In this document: positions 42,856 through 51,568 of the stretch, piece after piece
Layout: every line of letters starts with the position of its first letter
Numbering within the stretch: the first letter of the stretch is position 1
DNA from: Actinophytocola sp036378875
GTDB taxonomy: Bacteria; Actinomycetota; Actinomycetes; Mycobacteriales; Pseudonocardiaceae
Assembly: GCF_036378875.1 (NCBI RefSeq)
Contig: NZ_DASUVO010000032.1
Span: 84,767-148,766 of the forward strand
Direction: 5' to 3'
Length of the DNA: 64,000 bases
Notes under the pieces: generated by a model
Database searches by the model: none
Told to the model about the DNA's origin: nothing
Seen by the model: the letters and a program-made list of their open reading frames with translations, nothing else
Made by a program: the position numbers and the translations under genes

Positions 42856-43101
42856 ATGAAACGCGACGAGACACAACGAACGAGCCACGGCCGGCACCGG
42901 TCGATAGCACTGGTACTCGGCGTGAAGGTGGTGATCGTCGTCGTCGTGCTCGCGCTGCCCTCCGGCGTCGCGCTCTCGCTCGGGGCCGCGCACGGCGTCG
43001 CACTGCTGCTGGTCGCCGTGGCCGCCGCCGCCCTGTTGGTCGTTCGGCACATCAAGCGCAGGAGCCAGATCGCACCTACCAGGGAGGACAACCCATGCTG
43101 A
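42856..43101 (+). CDS. Small two-helix membrane protein
   Basis: 81 residues. A basic N-terminus (KRDETQRTSHGRHR) is followed by two hydrophobic helices (SIALVLGVKVVIVVVVLALP and SLGAAHGVALLLVAVAAAALLVV) and a short basic tail. No conserved family recognised. Translated from a leaderless start by the promoter above and overlapping the DUF2218 gene by 7 nt (ATGCTGA), so the two form a coupled operon. Confidence 0.7.
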   Translation: MKRDETQRTSHGRHRSIALVLGVKVVIVVVVLALPSGVALSLGAAHGVALLLVAVAAAALLVVRHIKRRSQIAPTREDNPC

Positions 43102-43454
43102 CAGCCGAAACCATCATCAGGACCGCGAACGCGAGCCGGTATCTCGCGCAGCTGTGCGGGCACGCCACCAAGATCGGTCACCGCATGCGGCATCTCCACG
43201 CCCGCATGGCGGGACATGCGCGACCTGACGTGTTGGACGTCGACTGGTCAGACACGCACGGGACCCTCGACCTCAGCTGGGGCCGGTGCACAATGGACGC
43301 CAACCCCACCACGCTGACCGTGCGCGTCCAGGCCGCCGACGAGGAGAACCTACGCCGGGTCCAGGATCTCATCGCCGCCGACCTCGAGCGGTTCGGCCGG
43401 CGCGACGGATTGTCGGTGGCCTGGCAGCAGGTTCAACCCGACGACGCCGGTTGA
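43095..43454 (+). CDS. DUF2218-domain protein
   Basis: 119 residues matching the DUF2218 family: TANASRYLAQLCGHATKIGHRM, LDLSWGRCTMDANPTTLTVRVQA and VQDLIAADLERFGRRDGL. In proteobacteria these proteins are encoded near siderophore uptake genes, but their activity is unknown. It is coupled to the small membrane protein and shares its regulated promoter. AGGGAGG lies just upstream of the ATG. Confidence 0.85.
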   Translation: MLTAETIIRTANASRYLAQLCGHATKIGHRMRHLHARMAGHARPDVLDVDWSDTHGTLDLSWGRCTMDANPTTLTVRVQAADEENLRRVQDLIAADLERFGRRDGLSVAWQQVQPDDAG

Positions 43455-43655
43455 CAACAGCACCCCGCTCGCGGCGGTGAGCAGCCCCAGCGAGGGTGAA
43501 GGTGGCTCGGCGGCTGGGCTAGAGTGGCGGTGGCTGCCAGGAAGCCGCCGGTCCGCGGGAATGGGCTCAGCCCACCTGGTTTGTGCACCACGTGTCACCA
43601 TCGCGCTCCTTTCGGCCTGACCAAGCGGACATCAGGCATACGAGAGGAGGCCATC

Positions 43656-45191
43656 GTGCCGACCCTGGGCATGCCCGACCGTCCCCACCTCGACAGCTTC
43701 CGCAGGCAGGCCCGTGCTCTGCAGCGGGCTGTCCGGACCGGCGACCCCGACGCCGTCGCGCGGCTGGGCCGCCACCATCCCGGTGGAGTGCCCGGCGATG
43801 TCAGCGGCCTGCAGCTCAGCGCGGCGCAGTTGGTCCTCGCCCGCGAATACGGGTTCGCCAGCTGGCCCCGGCTCGTGCGATACCTGGAAACCGTGGCCGA
43901 ACACGGCTGGGACACAAAGCTCGGTGCGGCGCCCGCGACCGAGGTGGCCGAGGAGTTCTGCCGCCTCGCCTGCATGACATACAGCCGCGAGGACGGGCAG
44001 GCACGCTGGGCGAGGGCCCGTCAACTGCTCCCCGCACATCCCGATCTGACCACGGGCAACATCTGGGCAGCCGCGGCGGCTGCCCGCCCGGACGATGTCG
44101 GCCGGCTGCTCGCCGAGCAGCCGGCGCGGGCGGCCGAGCGGGGTGGCCCGCTGCGTTGGCGGCCGCTGTTCTACCTCGTCTACTCGCGATTCGACCCGGC
44201 CGTGTCGGCTGAGCGTGTGCTCGCGGTCGCCCGGCAGCTGCTCGACGCCGGCGCCGACCCTGACGAGGGGTACCTCTTCGACGCTCTACCGTCGCCGTTC
44301 ACGTTGCTGACCGGGGTGTTCGGCAACGGCGAGCTGGGCCAGCGGCACCAGCCCCGCCACCCGCACTGGCGGGCGTTGGGCCGACTGTTGCTCGATGCGG
44401 GCGCCGACCCCAACGATGCCCAGACCCTGTACAACCGGATGTTCGATCCGGACAACTCGCACCTGGAGCTGCTGTTCGAATACGGGCTCGGCGCCGGCGA
44501 CGGCGGCCCGTGGAAGACGCGGATCGCAGACATGGACACGCCCGCGCACATGCTGCGCATCCAGCTGCGCTGGGCGGTCGAGCACCACCAGCCCGCCCGG
44601 GTGCGGCTGCTGGTCGAGCACGGCGTCGACTTCCGCTCGCCGTTCGAGGATGACGGGCCCGCGTGGAGCCCCGGCGACGGCCGGACCCCGGTCGAGCTGG
44701 CCCGGCTCAATGGCGACACCGAGATCGCCGACTACCTCATCGCCCAGGGGGCCGCGCCGCCCGGTCCCGACCCGGTGCGCGAGCTGATCGCCGCGGCGTT
44801 CCGCGCCGACCGGTCCACGCTGGACCGACTCCGCGCCGAACATCCCGACGCCGTGGCGCAAGCCCGCCGCAGCCGCCCCGGGCTCATCGTGTGGGCCGCG
44901 ACCCAAGCACCCATCGAGACGGTCACGTTGCTGGCGGAACTCGGCTTCGACGTGAACGCCTACGGGCGCGGCGACGCGCCGGTCGAAGAGTCTTGGGAGA
45001 CCGCGCTGCACCACAGCGCTGTGGACGGCAACGTCGAGCTCACCCGCAGGCTGCTGGACCTGGGCGCCGACCCCGACCTCCGCGACCAGCGCTTCGACGC
45101 GACCCCGCTGGACTGGGCCCGGCACTACCACCAGCTGTCGACCGCCGCACTTCTCGAACCCGTCACGGCACCCCCAAGGAGCGGAGGATGA
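43656..45191 (+). CDS. Ankyrin-repeat protein
   Basis: 511 residues from a GTG with AGGAGG 8 nt upstream. An N-terminal helical region (SFRRQARALQRAVRTGDPDAVARL, LVLAREYGFASWPRLVRYLE) precedes ankyrin repeats recognisable as LLDAGADPDEGYLF, LLLDAGADPNDAQTLYN, VRLLVEHGVDFRSPFED, IADYLIAQGAAP, LLAELGFDVNAYG and RRLLDLGADPDLRDQRFDATPLDWA. Likely a cytoplasmic protein-binding scaffold. The N-terminal module is common in actinobacterial ankyrin proteins of unknown role. Confidence 0.88.
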   Translation: MPTLGMPDRPHLDSFRRQARALQRAVRTGDPDAVARLGRHHPGGVPGDVSGLQLSAAQLVLAREYGFASWPRLVRYLETVAEHGWDTKLGAAPATEVAEEFCRLACMTYSREDGQARWARARQLLPAHPDLTTGNIWAAAAAARPDDVGRLLAEQPARAAERGGPLRWRPLFYLVYSRFDPAVSAERVLAVARQLLDAGADPDEGYLFDALPSPFTLLTGVFGNGELGQRHQPRHPHWRALGRLLLDAGADPNDAQTLYNRMFDPDNSHLELLFEYGLGAGDGGPWKTRIADMDTPAHMLRIQLRWAVEHHQPARVRLLVEHGVDFRSPFEDDGPAWSPGDGRTPVELARLNGDTEIADYLIAQGAAPPGPDPVRELIAAAFRADRSTLDRLRAEHPDAVAQARRSRPGLIVWAATQAPIETVTLLAELGFDVNAYGRGDAPVEESWETALHHSAVDGNVELTRRLLDLGADPDLRDQRFDATPLDWARHYHQLSTAALLEPVTAPPRSGG

Positions 45192-46412
45192 GTGGGGCAC
45201 CGGAGAACCGTTCGCGAGAGAGGAACGTCTGACAACGTGTGGGTACGAATCGCCGGATGGTGTGCGGTCGTCGTGCTGGTGGCGGCCGCCTGCACCTCGA
45301 GCCCTGCGCCGCCGGCCGCCGCTGACAAGCCGGAGATCACCGTCGCGCCGAAGGACGCGGCCGACGCGGTGTCGCCCATCGAACCGATCGAGGTCACAGC
45401 CACCAACGCGAAGCTCGACTCGGTCACGGTCACCAACCCGGACGGCAAACAGGTCGCCGGTGCGCTGTCGGCCGACAAGGCCCGGTGGACCTCGGCGGAG
45501 CCACTCGGTTACGGCCGCCAGTACACGGTGAAGGCGGTCGCCCGGGGTGACGACGGGAAGACAGCCCGTAAGACGGTGTCGTTCAGGACGGTGCAACCCG
45601 CCCAGACCGTGTTCCCGTCGTTCTTCCCGCCACCGTCGATCACGACCGTCGGGGTCGGGCAACCGATCGCGGTCATCTTCGACAAGCCACCGGCCGACCG
45701 GGCCGCAGCGGAACGAGCGCTGAAGGTGAGTGCCACGCCGGCGACCGAGGGTGGCTGGTACTGGCGGGACGACCGGACGGTGCACTGGCGGCCGAAGGAG
45801 TACTGGAAGCCGGGCACGAAGGTCACCGTCGACGCCAAGATCTACGGGGTGAAGCTGGGCGACGGGATGTACGGGGAGACCGACCGTACCCTGAACTACA
45901 CGATCGGCCCGGCCAAGATCGCCACCATCGACGACCGGACCCACCAGATGACGGTCACCGTCGATGGCCAGCAGGTGCAGACGTTCCCGGTCAGCATGGG
46001 CCGGCCCGACTCCACCACCGTCAACGGCAAGACCATCTCCTTCGTCACGCCGTCCGGAACCTATGTGGCACAGGAGAAGTACGAGGTCAAGCAGATGACG
46101 TCGGCCTCCTACGGGTTGCCCAACGACGCCGCGCTCGGCTACGACTCCCAGATTCCACTCGCGGTGCGCATCTCCAACAGCGGGATCTTCGTCCACGCCG
46201 CCCCGTGGTCGGTCGCCGACCAGGGCGTGCGGAACGTGTCGCACGGGTGCGTCAATCTCAGCCCCGAGGCGGGCCGATGGTTCTACGACAACTTCGGCTA
46301 CGGCGACATCGTCACCGTCAGCAACACGAACACCCAACTCGCGTCGACGGACGGCTTCGGCGACTGGAACATCCCGTGGGACGAGTGGCTCAAGGGGAGC
46401 GCGTTGCGTTGA
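45192..46412 (+). CDS. L,D-transpeptidase (YkuD) lipoprotein
   Basis: 406 residues if the GTG at 45192 is used (GGAGG 4 nt upstream); a GTG at 45237 gives 391. Lipoprotein-like N-terminus (AVVVLVAAACTS), then two Ig-like domains (EVTATNAKLDSVTVTNPDGK; STVGVGQPIAVIFDKP-like) and the YkuD catalytic domain with HAAPWSVADQGVRNVSHGCV, the His...Ser-His-Gly-Cys site. As in mycobacterial LdtMt2 it forms 3-3 peptidoglycan cross-links. It follows the ankyrin gene directly. Confidence 0.92.
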   Translation: MGHRRTVRERGTSDNVWVRIAGWCAVVVLVAAACTSSPAPPAAADKPEITVAPKDAADAVSPIEPIEVTATNAKLDSVTVTNPDGKQVAGALSADKARWTSAEPLGYGRQYTVKAVARGDDGKTARKTVSFRTVQPAQTVFPSFFPPPSITTVGVGQPIAVIFDKPPADRAAAERALKVSATPATEGGWYWRDDRTVHWRPKEYWKPGTKVTVDAKIYGVKLGDGMYGETDRTLNYTIGPAKIATIDDRTHQMTVTVDGQQVQTFPVSMGRPDSTTVNGKTISFVTPSGTYVAQEKYEVKQMTSASYGLPNDAALGYDSQIPLAVRISNSGIFVHAAPWSVADQGVRNVSHGCVNLSPEAGRWFYDNFGYGDIVTVSNTNTQLASTDGFGDWNIPWDEWLKGSALR

Positions 46413-46470
46413 CCGCTATCGACGATGGTTTCGCCGCCACTCCGCTGACGGCGTGCCCTGCACCGCGAGA

Positions 46471-47046
46471 TCATGAGTCGGTTGTGAGGAAGGCACTGAT
46501 TCCTTGTGTGGCGAGGTGTTCGAAGTCGGCGTAGACGCGGTCGGCGGTGAGATGTGGCTGGGTGTCGAGCCACCAGGTGAACAGGCCCAGGAGTCCGTTG
46601 ACGAGGAACGCGACCGTCAGGTCGAGGCGTTGCTGGTCCTCGACGTTGAGGCGGGTGCGCAGGTGCGTGGCGAGGACGTTGGTGAGCATCCGGCGTCCCG
46701 CACGCAGGGCCACGTTGGCGCCACGGCGTCCAAGCAGGGCGCTGAAGAGCCTGCGGTTGTCGGCCGCGTGCTCGAACAGCGGTCGAAGAGGCGTCATCAG
46801 CGACGACGTGTCGGGTTCGGTTGACATCCGGTCGTGGAGGGTGGCGGACAGTTCGTCCATTCCACTGAGAAGCAGCTGGTCCTTGCCCTGGAAGTGGCTG
46901 TAGAAGGTCGATCGGCCGACATCCGCGCGGTCGAGTATGTCCTGCACGGTGACGCGGTCATAGCCGCGTTCCAGGATCAGGTCGATGAGGGCGGCGCGCA
47001 GCAGCGAGCGGGTGCGTCGCACGCGTCGGTCAGCGTTCGGCGCCAT
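46471..47046 (-). CDS. TetR-family transcriptional regulator
   Basis: 191 residues. N-terminal HTH (RAALIDLILERGYDRVTVQD, ILDRADVGRSTFYSHFQGKD) and an all-helical ligand domain. ATG 47046 has GAGGAG 8 nt upstream. Divergent from the FAD monooxygenase gene at 47155, and the palindrome GAACAGAGTGTTC sits at that gene start, so it probably represses it. Confidence 0.9.
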   Translation of the reverse strand: MAPNADRRVRRTRSLLRAALIDLILERGYDRVTVQDILDRADVGRSTFYSHFQGKDQLLLSGMDELSATLHDRMSTEPDTSSLMTPLRPLFEHAADNRRLFSALLGRRGANVALRAGRRMLTNVLATHLRTRLNVEDQQRLDLTVAFLVNGLLGLFTWWLDTQPHLTADRVYADFEHLATQGISAFLTTDS

Positions 47047-47154
47047 GGCAGTCTCCTCGAACTCCGGACAGATGGCCGCCGCGTGTTCGGTAGTGAACGC
47101 CCGCCAGCGGTTTGCCTCTGTACGCCTGTCCTGCTTCTCGTGATCGTAAAGAAC

Positions 47155-48351
47155 ATGCAGTTCGATAGCGAACAGAGTGTTCAGAATGTCCCGACGAGGA
47201 GAGCGGTCATTGTCGGTGCGGGTATCGCGGGTCTGGCGGTGGCCTTGCGGTTGCGGCAGATCGGGTGGGAGCCCATCGTCGTCGAGAAGGCGCCTGAGCG
47301 CCGCGACAGTGGCTATGTGGTGACACTGTTCGGCCTGGGCTACCACGCTGCGGAGCGCAGGGGCGTCCTCCAGGCGATGAGGGCCCGGCATGTGGAACCG
47401 TTCGAGTTCCGGTATGTGAAACCCGATGGCCGACACAGGTTCTCCGTCCCCAGCGCAGCTGTCCACGACCTCCTTGGCGACCGCTCACTGGTCCTGCTGC
47501 GCGGTGACGTCGAGGACGTCCTGTACCAGGCCGTGCACGACGCTGTCGACATCAGATTCGGCACCACTGTCGAGTCGGTGACCCAGGACCGCGAGGGGGT
47601 GCGCGCTGTCCTCAGTGACGGTTCCACTGTGGACGCTGAGCTGCTCGTCGGCGCTGATGGTCTGCACTCGACCGTGCGGCGCCTCGTCTTCGGCCCCGAG
47701 CACCAGTTCCGACACGGCCTCAACCACATGGTCACCGCGTGTGTTCTCGACGGCCGTCCCGACCGGGTGCCGGCAGGGACGGCCACGATGCTCGCCACGG
47801 TCGGCCGGACCGTGACCGTGATCAGCCTCGGACCGGACCGCGCGGCCGCGTTCCTGATCCACGCCACCCCCGACCCAGCCGCCGACCTGGCTGCTGGACC
47901 CGTGCGGGCGGTCGGGGAGTACTTCGGCGATCTGGGCTGGCTCGTCCCCGACATCCAGGCACGACTCCGCGAGCCGGCGTCGGTCTACTTCGACAGCGTC
48001 AGCCAGATCGTCACCGACCGATGGGGCCGCGGCCGTGTCGTGCTCCTCGGCGACGCCGCCTGGTGCGTCTCCCTGTTCGGCGGCTACGGCTCATCGTTCG
48101 CCCTCGCCGGCGCCGACCTGCTCGCCACCACGCTCGACCACCACCCGGAGGACATCCCAGCCGCACTCAACACCTGGGAGTCACATCTACGCCCGACGGT
48201 GGAACAGCGGCAGCGACTCGGCCGGCGCAACACCACCGCGCACGCGCCGGCCACCCGGTTCCACCTCATCGCCCGAGATGTGAGCATGCGCCTGGTCGCG
48301 CTCGCTCCGGTGCGGCGGCTGATCCGGCATCGTCTGGACCTCCACGGCTAG
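47155..48351 (+). CDS. FAD-dependent aromatic-type monooxygenase
   Basis: 398 residues of the PHBH-fold class A flavin monooxygenases: AVIVGAGIAGLAVALRLRQI (FAD), VGADGLHSTVRR (DG motif) and GRVVLLGDAAWCVSLFGGYG (GD motif). The family includes TetX-like and phenol/aklavinone hydroxylases; the substrate is unclear. The GD motif lacks the usual Pro after DAAW (AWCVSLFG), as in TetX-like proteins. The candidate operator falls just inside the ATG chosen; no later in-frame ATG or GTG precedes the FAD motif. Confidence 0.88.
   Translation: MQFDSEQSVQNVPTRRAVIVGAGIAGLAVALRLRQIGWEPIVVEKAPERRDSGYVVTLFGLGYHAAERRGVLQAMRARHVEPFEFRYVKPDGRHRFSVPSAAVHDLLGDRSLVLLRGDVEDVLYQAVHDAVDIRFGTTVESVTQDREGVRAVLSDGSTVDAELLVGADGLHSTVRRLVFGPEHQFRHGLNHMVTACVLDGRPDRVPAGTATMLATVGRTVTVISLGPDRAAAFLIHATPDPAADLAAGPVRAVGEYFGDLGWLVPDIQARLREPASVYFDSVSQIVTDRWGRGRVVLLGDAAWCVSLFGGYGSSFALAGADLLATTLDHHPEDIPAALNTWESHLRPTVEQRQRLGRRNTTAHAPATRFHLIARDVSMRLVALAPVRRLIRHRLDLHG
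47170..47182. promoter_or_regulatory. Palindrome at the FAD-monooxygenase start (candidate TetR operator)
   Basis: GAACA-GAG-TGTTC is a perfect 13-bp inverted repeat 15-27 nt after the ATG. Its centre matches that of the operator at 42827-42841. Binding here would block elongation or, if the true start is different, initiation. Confidence 0.5.
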
Positions 48352-48425
48352 GTGCCGTGGAGGTAGCGCGTGGGGGAGGTGCCGATGGTGCGGCGGAAGG
48401 CCACGCTCGATGTCGGGCATCCCAC
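48348..48425 (-). pseudogene. C-terminal remnant of an AraC-family regulator
   Basis: About 25 minus-strand codons read PVGCPTSSVAFRRTIGTSPT and RYLHGT to a TAG, resembling the last helix-turn-helix of AraC proteins (the FRR-x-x-G-x-SP-x-RYL end). Nothing upstream continues it. The stop overlaps the monooxygenase stop on the other strand. Short, so the call is tentative. Confidence 0.5.
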
Positions 48426-48516
48426 GGGGCGTGCCGCCCTCATCACCATGTTCCTCAGGGGTAGCCGCACAAGATCCGCGGCTCGCGCCCAGGTTGACCT
48501 GCACTAACCTGGTGGT

Positions 48517-49230
48517 GTGGAGCACGAGTTCTCCGCATACGGCCCCTCCCACTGGGCGGTGCTCCTGGTGTTCGCCGTGGGAGCGGTCGCGCTCGTCGTG
48601 GTGGGCCGCCGGCACGGAACCACCACGCCGGCCCGCCGGGTGTGCCGGCTGGTCGCCGCGGCCATGCTCGTCGTGCAGCTTGGCGTGGTGGTCTACTCGA
48701 ACCAGCCCGGCACGTTCGGTGTCGACCACTCCTTGCCGCTGCAACTGTCCGACCTGGTGGCCTTCGTGGCGGTGTACGCGTTGTGGACCTACGGACACCG
48801 CACGTCCGCGCTGACCTACTACTGGGGTCTTGTGCTGAGCGTGCAGGCGTTGTTCTCGCCGGCACTGTCGGGCCCGGACTTTCCCGGCCGGGACTTCCTG
48901 GTGTTCTGGTGCCTGCACCTGTTCGTGATCTGGACGGCCATCTACCTCACCTGGGGTGTGGGCATCCGGCCCGGCTGGCGCGACTACCGGTTGACCATCG
49001 CGGTCAGCGTCGGCTGGGCGGCGGTGGCCATGACCGTCAACTGGCTCACCGGCGCCAACTACGGCTTCCTCAACCGCAAACCGGAGATCGACTCGATTCT
49101 CGACGTGCTGGGACCGTGGCCGTGGTACCTGATCCCGGAGATCGCGCTGGTGCTGGGCGTGTGGGCGTTGATGACGTGGCCGTGGACGCGGGCTCACACC
49201 CGGTCGACACACCACCGGTCCACGGTCTAG
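48517..49230 (+). CDS. TIGR02206 (YwaF-like) membrane protein
   Basis: 237 residues with about seven transmembrane helices and the family landmarks SAYGPSHWAVLLVF, DHSLPLQLSDLVAFVAVYAL, VQALFSPAL and TGANYGFLNRKPE. Function unknown. A GTG start; no good ribosome-binding site is visible. Its TAG overlaps the stop of the convergent TetR gene by 3 bp. Confidence 0.88.
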   Translation: MEHEFSAYGPSHWAVLLVFAVGAVALVVVGRRHGTTTPARRVCRLVAAAMLVVQLGVVVYSNQPGTFGVDHSLPLQLSDLVAFVAVYALWTYGHRTSALTYYWGLVLSVQALFSPALSGPDFPGRDFLVFWCLHLFVIWTAIYLTWGVGIRPGWRDYRLTIAVSVGWAAVAMTVNWLTGANYGFLNRKPEIDSILDVLGPWPWYLIPEIALVLGVWALMTWPWTRAHTRSTHHRSTV

Positions 49231-49838
49231 TCGGCGGGTGGACGTAACCCGGCCAGAACGACCGTGACGAGCCGCCCGACCGCGGCTTTGGACGGCATGC
49301 TGCTGGCCGCGTTGAGAGCGTGCACACAGTAGTGCGCCAGTTCACTTGGCGTGACATCGGTGCGGAGCTCGCCGTTCTCGGCGACCTCGATCAGCACGTC
49401 CTTGATCAGGCCGTGGACTTGGTGCCGCGCGTCGGCGAGGTGCTCGTCTCGGTGCAGGAAGGCCCCGAGTTCGGTGCCGTGCCGCGCGTGCCGGTGATGT
49501 TGGACCCGCTGCTGATGGACGTGGGCATAGGCCTTGAGCACCGCCTCGAGCCGCGCACCCGGGTCGGCGGCCTGGTCGCGGACCTGAGCGAGAACCTCGA
49601 GGTGCACGGCGATCTGGCGCTCGTGCCAGGCGAGCACAATCGCTTCGACATCGGGAAAGTACTTGTACAGAGTGGCCCGGCCGATGCCTGTCCGCTCGGC
49701 GACCTGCGACATGGTCACCGACAGCAGCCCATGCTCGGCCGCCAGCGCGGCGGTCGTGTCCAGGATCGCATCACGCACCTCACGGCGGTGTGCCTCGATC
49801 GTCGCGTTCCACAGCTTCGGCACCGGCTGAGCATACAC
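49227..49838 (-). CDS. TetR-family transcriptional regulator
   Basis: 203 residues; HTH in LLSVTMSQVAERTGIGRAT and LYKYFPDVEAIVLAWHERQI. GTG start at 49838 (an alternative GTG five codons in). The C-terminal domain is rich in His (HVHQQRVQHHRHARHGTEL), which may bind metal. Divergent from the DHA2 pump at 49980 with a 28-bp palindrome in the gap, so it very likely controls that pump. Confidence 0.9.
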   Translation of the reverse strand: MYAQPVPKLWNATIEAHRREVRDAILDTTAALAAEHGLLSVTMSQVAERTGIGRATLYKYFPDVEAIVLAWHERQIAVHLEVLAQVRDQAADPGARLEAVLKAYAHVHQQRVQHHRHARHGTELGAFLHRDEHLADARHQVHGLIKDVLIEVAENGELRTDVTPSELAHYCVHALNAASSMPSKAAVGRLVTVVLAGLRPPAD

Positions 49839-49942
49839 ACCGACGACATCAAAACATCATGTATAGCAAAGCGGTGATCTGTGCAGGGACCACGTTCTGA
49901 TGCGTAGCCGGACGGTTTGACACCCCATACCCCAATGGCGTA

Positions 49943-49970
49943 TTAAATTGGACATCATCGTCCAACTTAA
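49943..49970. promoter_or_regulatory. 28-bp TetR-type operator before the DHA2 pump
   Basis: TTAAATTGGAC, spacer ATCATC, then GTCCAACTTAA: 11-bp arms with one mismatched pair. It ends 9 bp before the pump ATG and overlaps the ribosome-binding region. Length and symmetry suit a TetR/QacR-like pair of dimers. Confidence 0.7.
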
Positions 49971-49979
49971 AGGGTGGTC

Positions 49980-51404
49980 ATGAGTCACGGACACGGCGGT
50001 CACGCGCAAGTGCAGACGCAGGACTCGCGGCGGTGGACCGCGCTGCTGTTGCTGTGCCTGGCACAGTTGATGTTGATCGTGGACATCACCGTCGTACAGG
50101 TCGCGTTGCCCAGTATCGGAGACGACCTGCGGCTCGGTCGGGAGGCGCTGACCTGGGTGGTCACCGCGTACACCTTGGTGTTCGGTGGGCTGATGGTGCT
50201 GGGCGGCCGGTTGGCTGACGCGTTCGGCGCACGTCGGATGTTGCTGGTCGGGCTTGCGTTGTTCACCGTGGCGTCGCTGGTGTGCGGGCTCGCTTCGAGT
50301 GGCGCCATGTTGATCGCGGGCCGTGCGGCGCAGGGTGTCGGGGCCGCGCTGATGTCCCCGTCGGCACTGTCGGTCATCACGACCTCGTTCGGTGGCGCCG
50401 AACGCAACCGTGCCCTCGGCGTGTGGGCGGCGATCGGCGGCACCGGTGCGGCGGTCGGTGTGCTGGTCTCCGGACTGCTGACCGCGGGTCCGGGCTGGGA
50501 GTGGGTGTTCTTCGTGAACGTCCCGATCGGCATTGTGGTGGCGGTCGCGGCGCCCGTCCTGGTCCGCGCGGACCAGCCGAGGACCGGGCGGCAGCGGGTG
50601 GACCTGCCGGGCGCGCTCGTGGTCACCCTCGCTACCGGGTTGCTGATCTACGGACTGGTCACCGCTGGCGACGGCGGTTGGGGCGCGGCCGGCGTGCTGG
50701 TGCCGATGATCGCGGCGGCGGTCGGCTACGGCGTGTTCGTGTTGGTCGAGTCGCGGGTGGCGGCGCCGTTGATGCGGCCGGAGACGATGGCGCGGCGGCC
50801 GGTGGTGTCCGGCACGTTCCTGATGCTGCTGGCCACTGGGTTGCTGCTCGGTCTGTTCTTCCTGACCTCGCTGTACTTCCAGCACGTGCGCGGCTTCAGC
50901 GCGTTGAGGACCGGCCTGCTGTTCCTGCCGGTCGCGATCGCCATCACCATCGGCGCGCAGCTCGCCGCTCACCTGATCAGCAAGGTCGGCGGCCGGCCCG
51001 TCGCCGTCGCGAGCTTCCTGCTCACCGCCGCTGGCGCTGTCCTGCTCAGTCGGATGTCGGCCGACGGCAACGTCTACACGGAGGTGCTGCCCGGCTTCCT
51101 GCTCGCCGCGTTCGGCATCGGACCCGCGTTCGTCACGGCCACCACGACGACGCTGGCCAACGTCCCGCACGACGAGGCAGGTGTCGCTTCCGGCGTGGTG
51201 AACACCTTCCACGAGCTCGGCGGCAGCATCGGCGTCGCCGTGGTGTCCACTGTGGCCGCCGCGAGCATCGCGTCCACTTCGGACATCGGTGGGTTCACCG
51301 ACGCCTACCTCGTCTGCGGCATCGCCGCCGCCGTGGCCGCGCTCATCGCCGCCGTGCTGGTACCGGCCGGCAAGCCGAAGGCCGTCACCGGCCATGGACA
51401 CTGA
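49980..51404 (+). CDS. MFS multidrug transporter (DHA2, 14 TM)
   Basis: 474 residues. His-rich start (HGHGGHAQ), TM1 region LLLLCLAQLMLIVDITVVQVAL, motif A LGGRLADAFGARRML, WVFFVNVPIGIVVAVAAPVL and SGLLTAGPGWEW. DHA2 pumps export cationic drugs with proton antiport. Regulated by the divergent TetR through the 28-bp palindrome. Followed directly by a TetR fragment and an FAD monooxygenase, likely in one transcript. Confidence 0.92.
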   Translation: MSHGHGGHAQVQTQDSRRWTALLLLCLAQLMLIVDITVVQVALPSIGDDLRLGREALTWVVTAYTLVFGGLMVLGGRLADAFGARRMLLVGLALFTVASLVCGLASSGAMLIAGRAAQGVGAALMSPSALSVITTSFGGAERNRALGVWAAIGGTGAAVGVLVSGLLTAGPGWEWVFFVNVPIGIVVAVAAPVLVRADQPRTGRQRVDLPGALVVTLATGLLIYGLVTAGDGGWGAAGVLVPMIAAAVGYGVFVLVESRVAAPLMRPETMARRPVVSGTFLMLLATGLLLGLFFLTSLYFQHVRGFSALRTGLLFLPVAIAITIGAQLAAHLISKVGGRPVAVASFLLTAAGAVLLSRMSADGNVYTEVLPGFLLAAFGIGPAFVTATTTTLANVPHDEAGVASGVVNTFHELGGSIGVAVVSTVAAASIASTSDIGGFTDAYLVCGIAAAVAALIAAVLVPAGKPKAVTGHGH

Positions 51405-51568
51405 GCAAACCTCTCGACTGGCTCATCGCCACGTTCTACGCGGTGCTGCACGCCGCGGCCGACGAGGCCGACGCCGGCCGCGTCAGCCCTGCTGACGCCC
51501 CCGACCTACTCGCCAGCGCCGTGCTCGCGTTGCTCGCCGGAGACCGTCATCCGTTGGAGGATGTGTGA
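51401..51568 (+). pseudogene. C-terminal fragment of a TetR regulator
   Basis: Between the pump and the monooxygenase the plus strand reads SKPLDWLIATFYAVLHAAAD then AGRVSPADAPDLLASAVLAL, typical of the last two helices of TetR ligand domains, and ends at 51568 overlapping the next GTG. No HTH or start codon remains; only a CTG overlaps the pump stop. It is probably the scar of a regulator gene whose 5' part was deleted. Confidence 0.6.
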
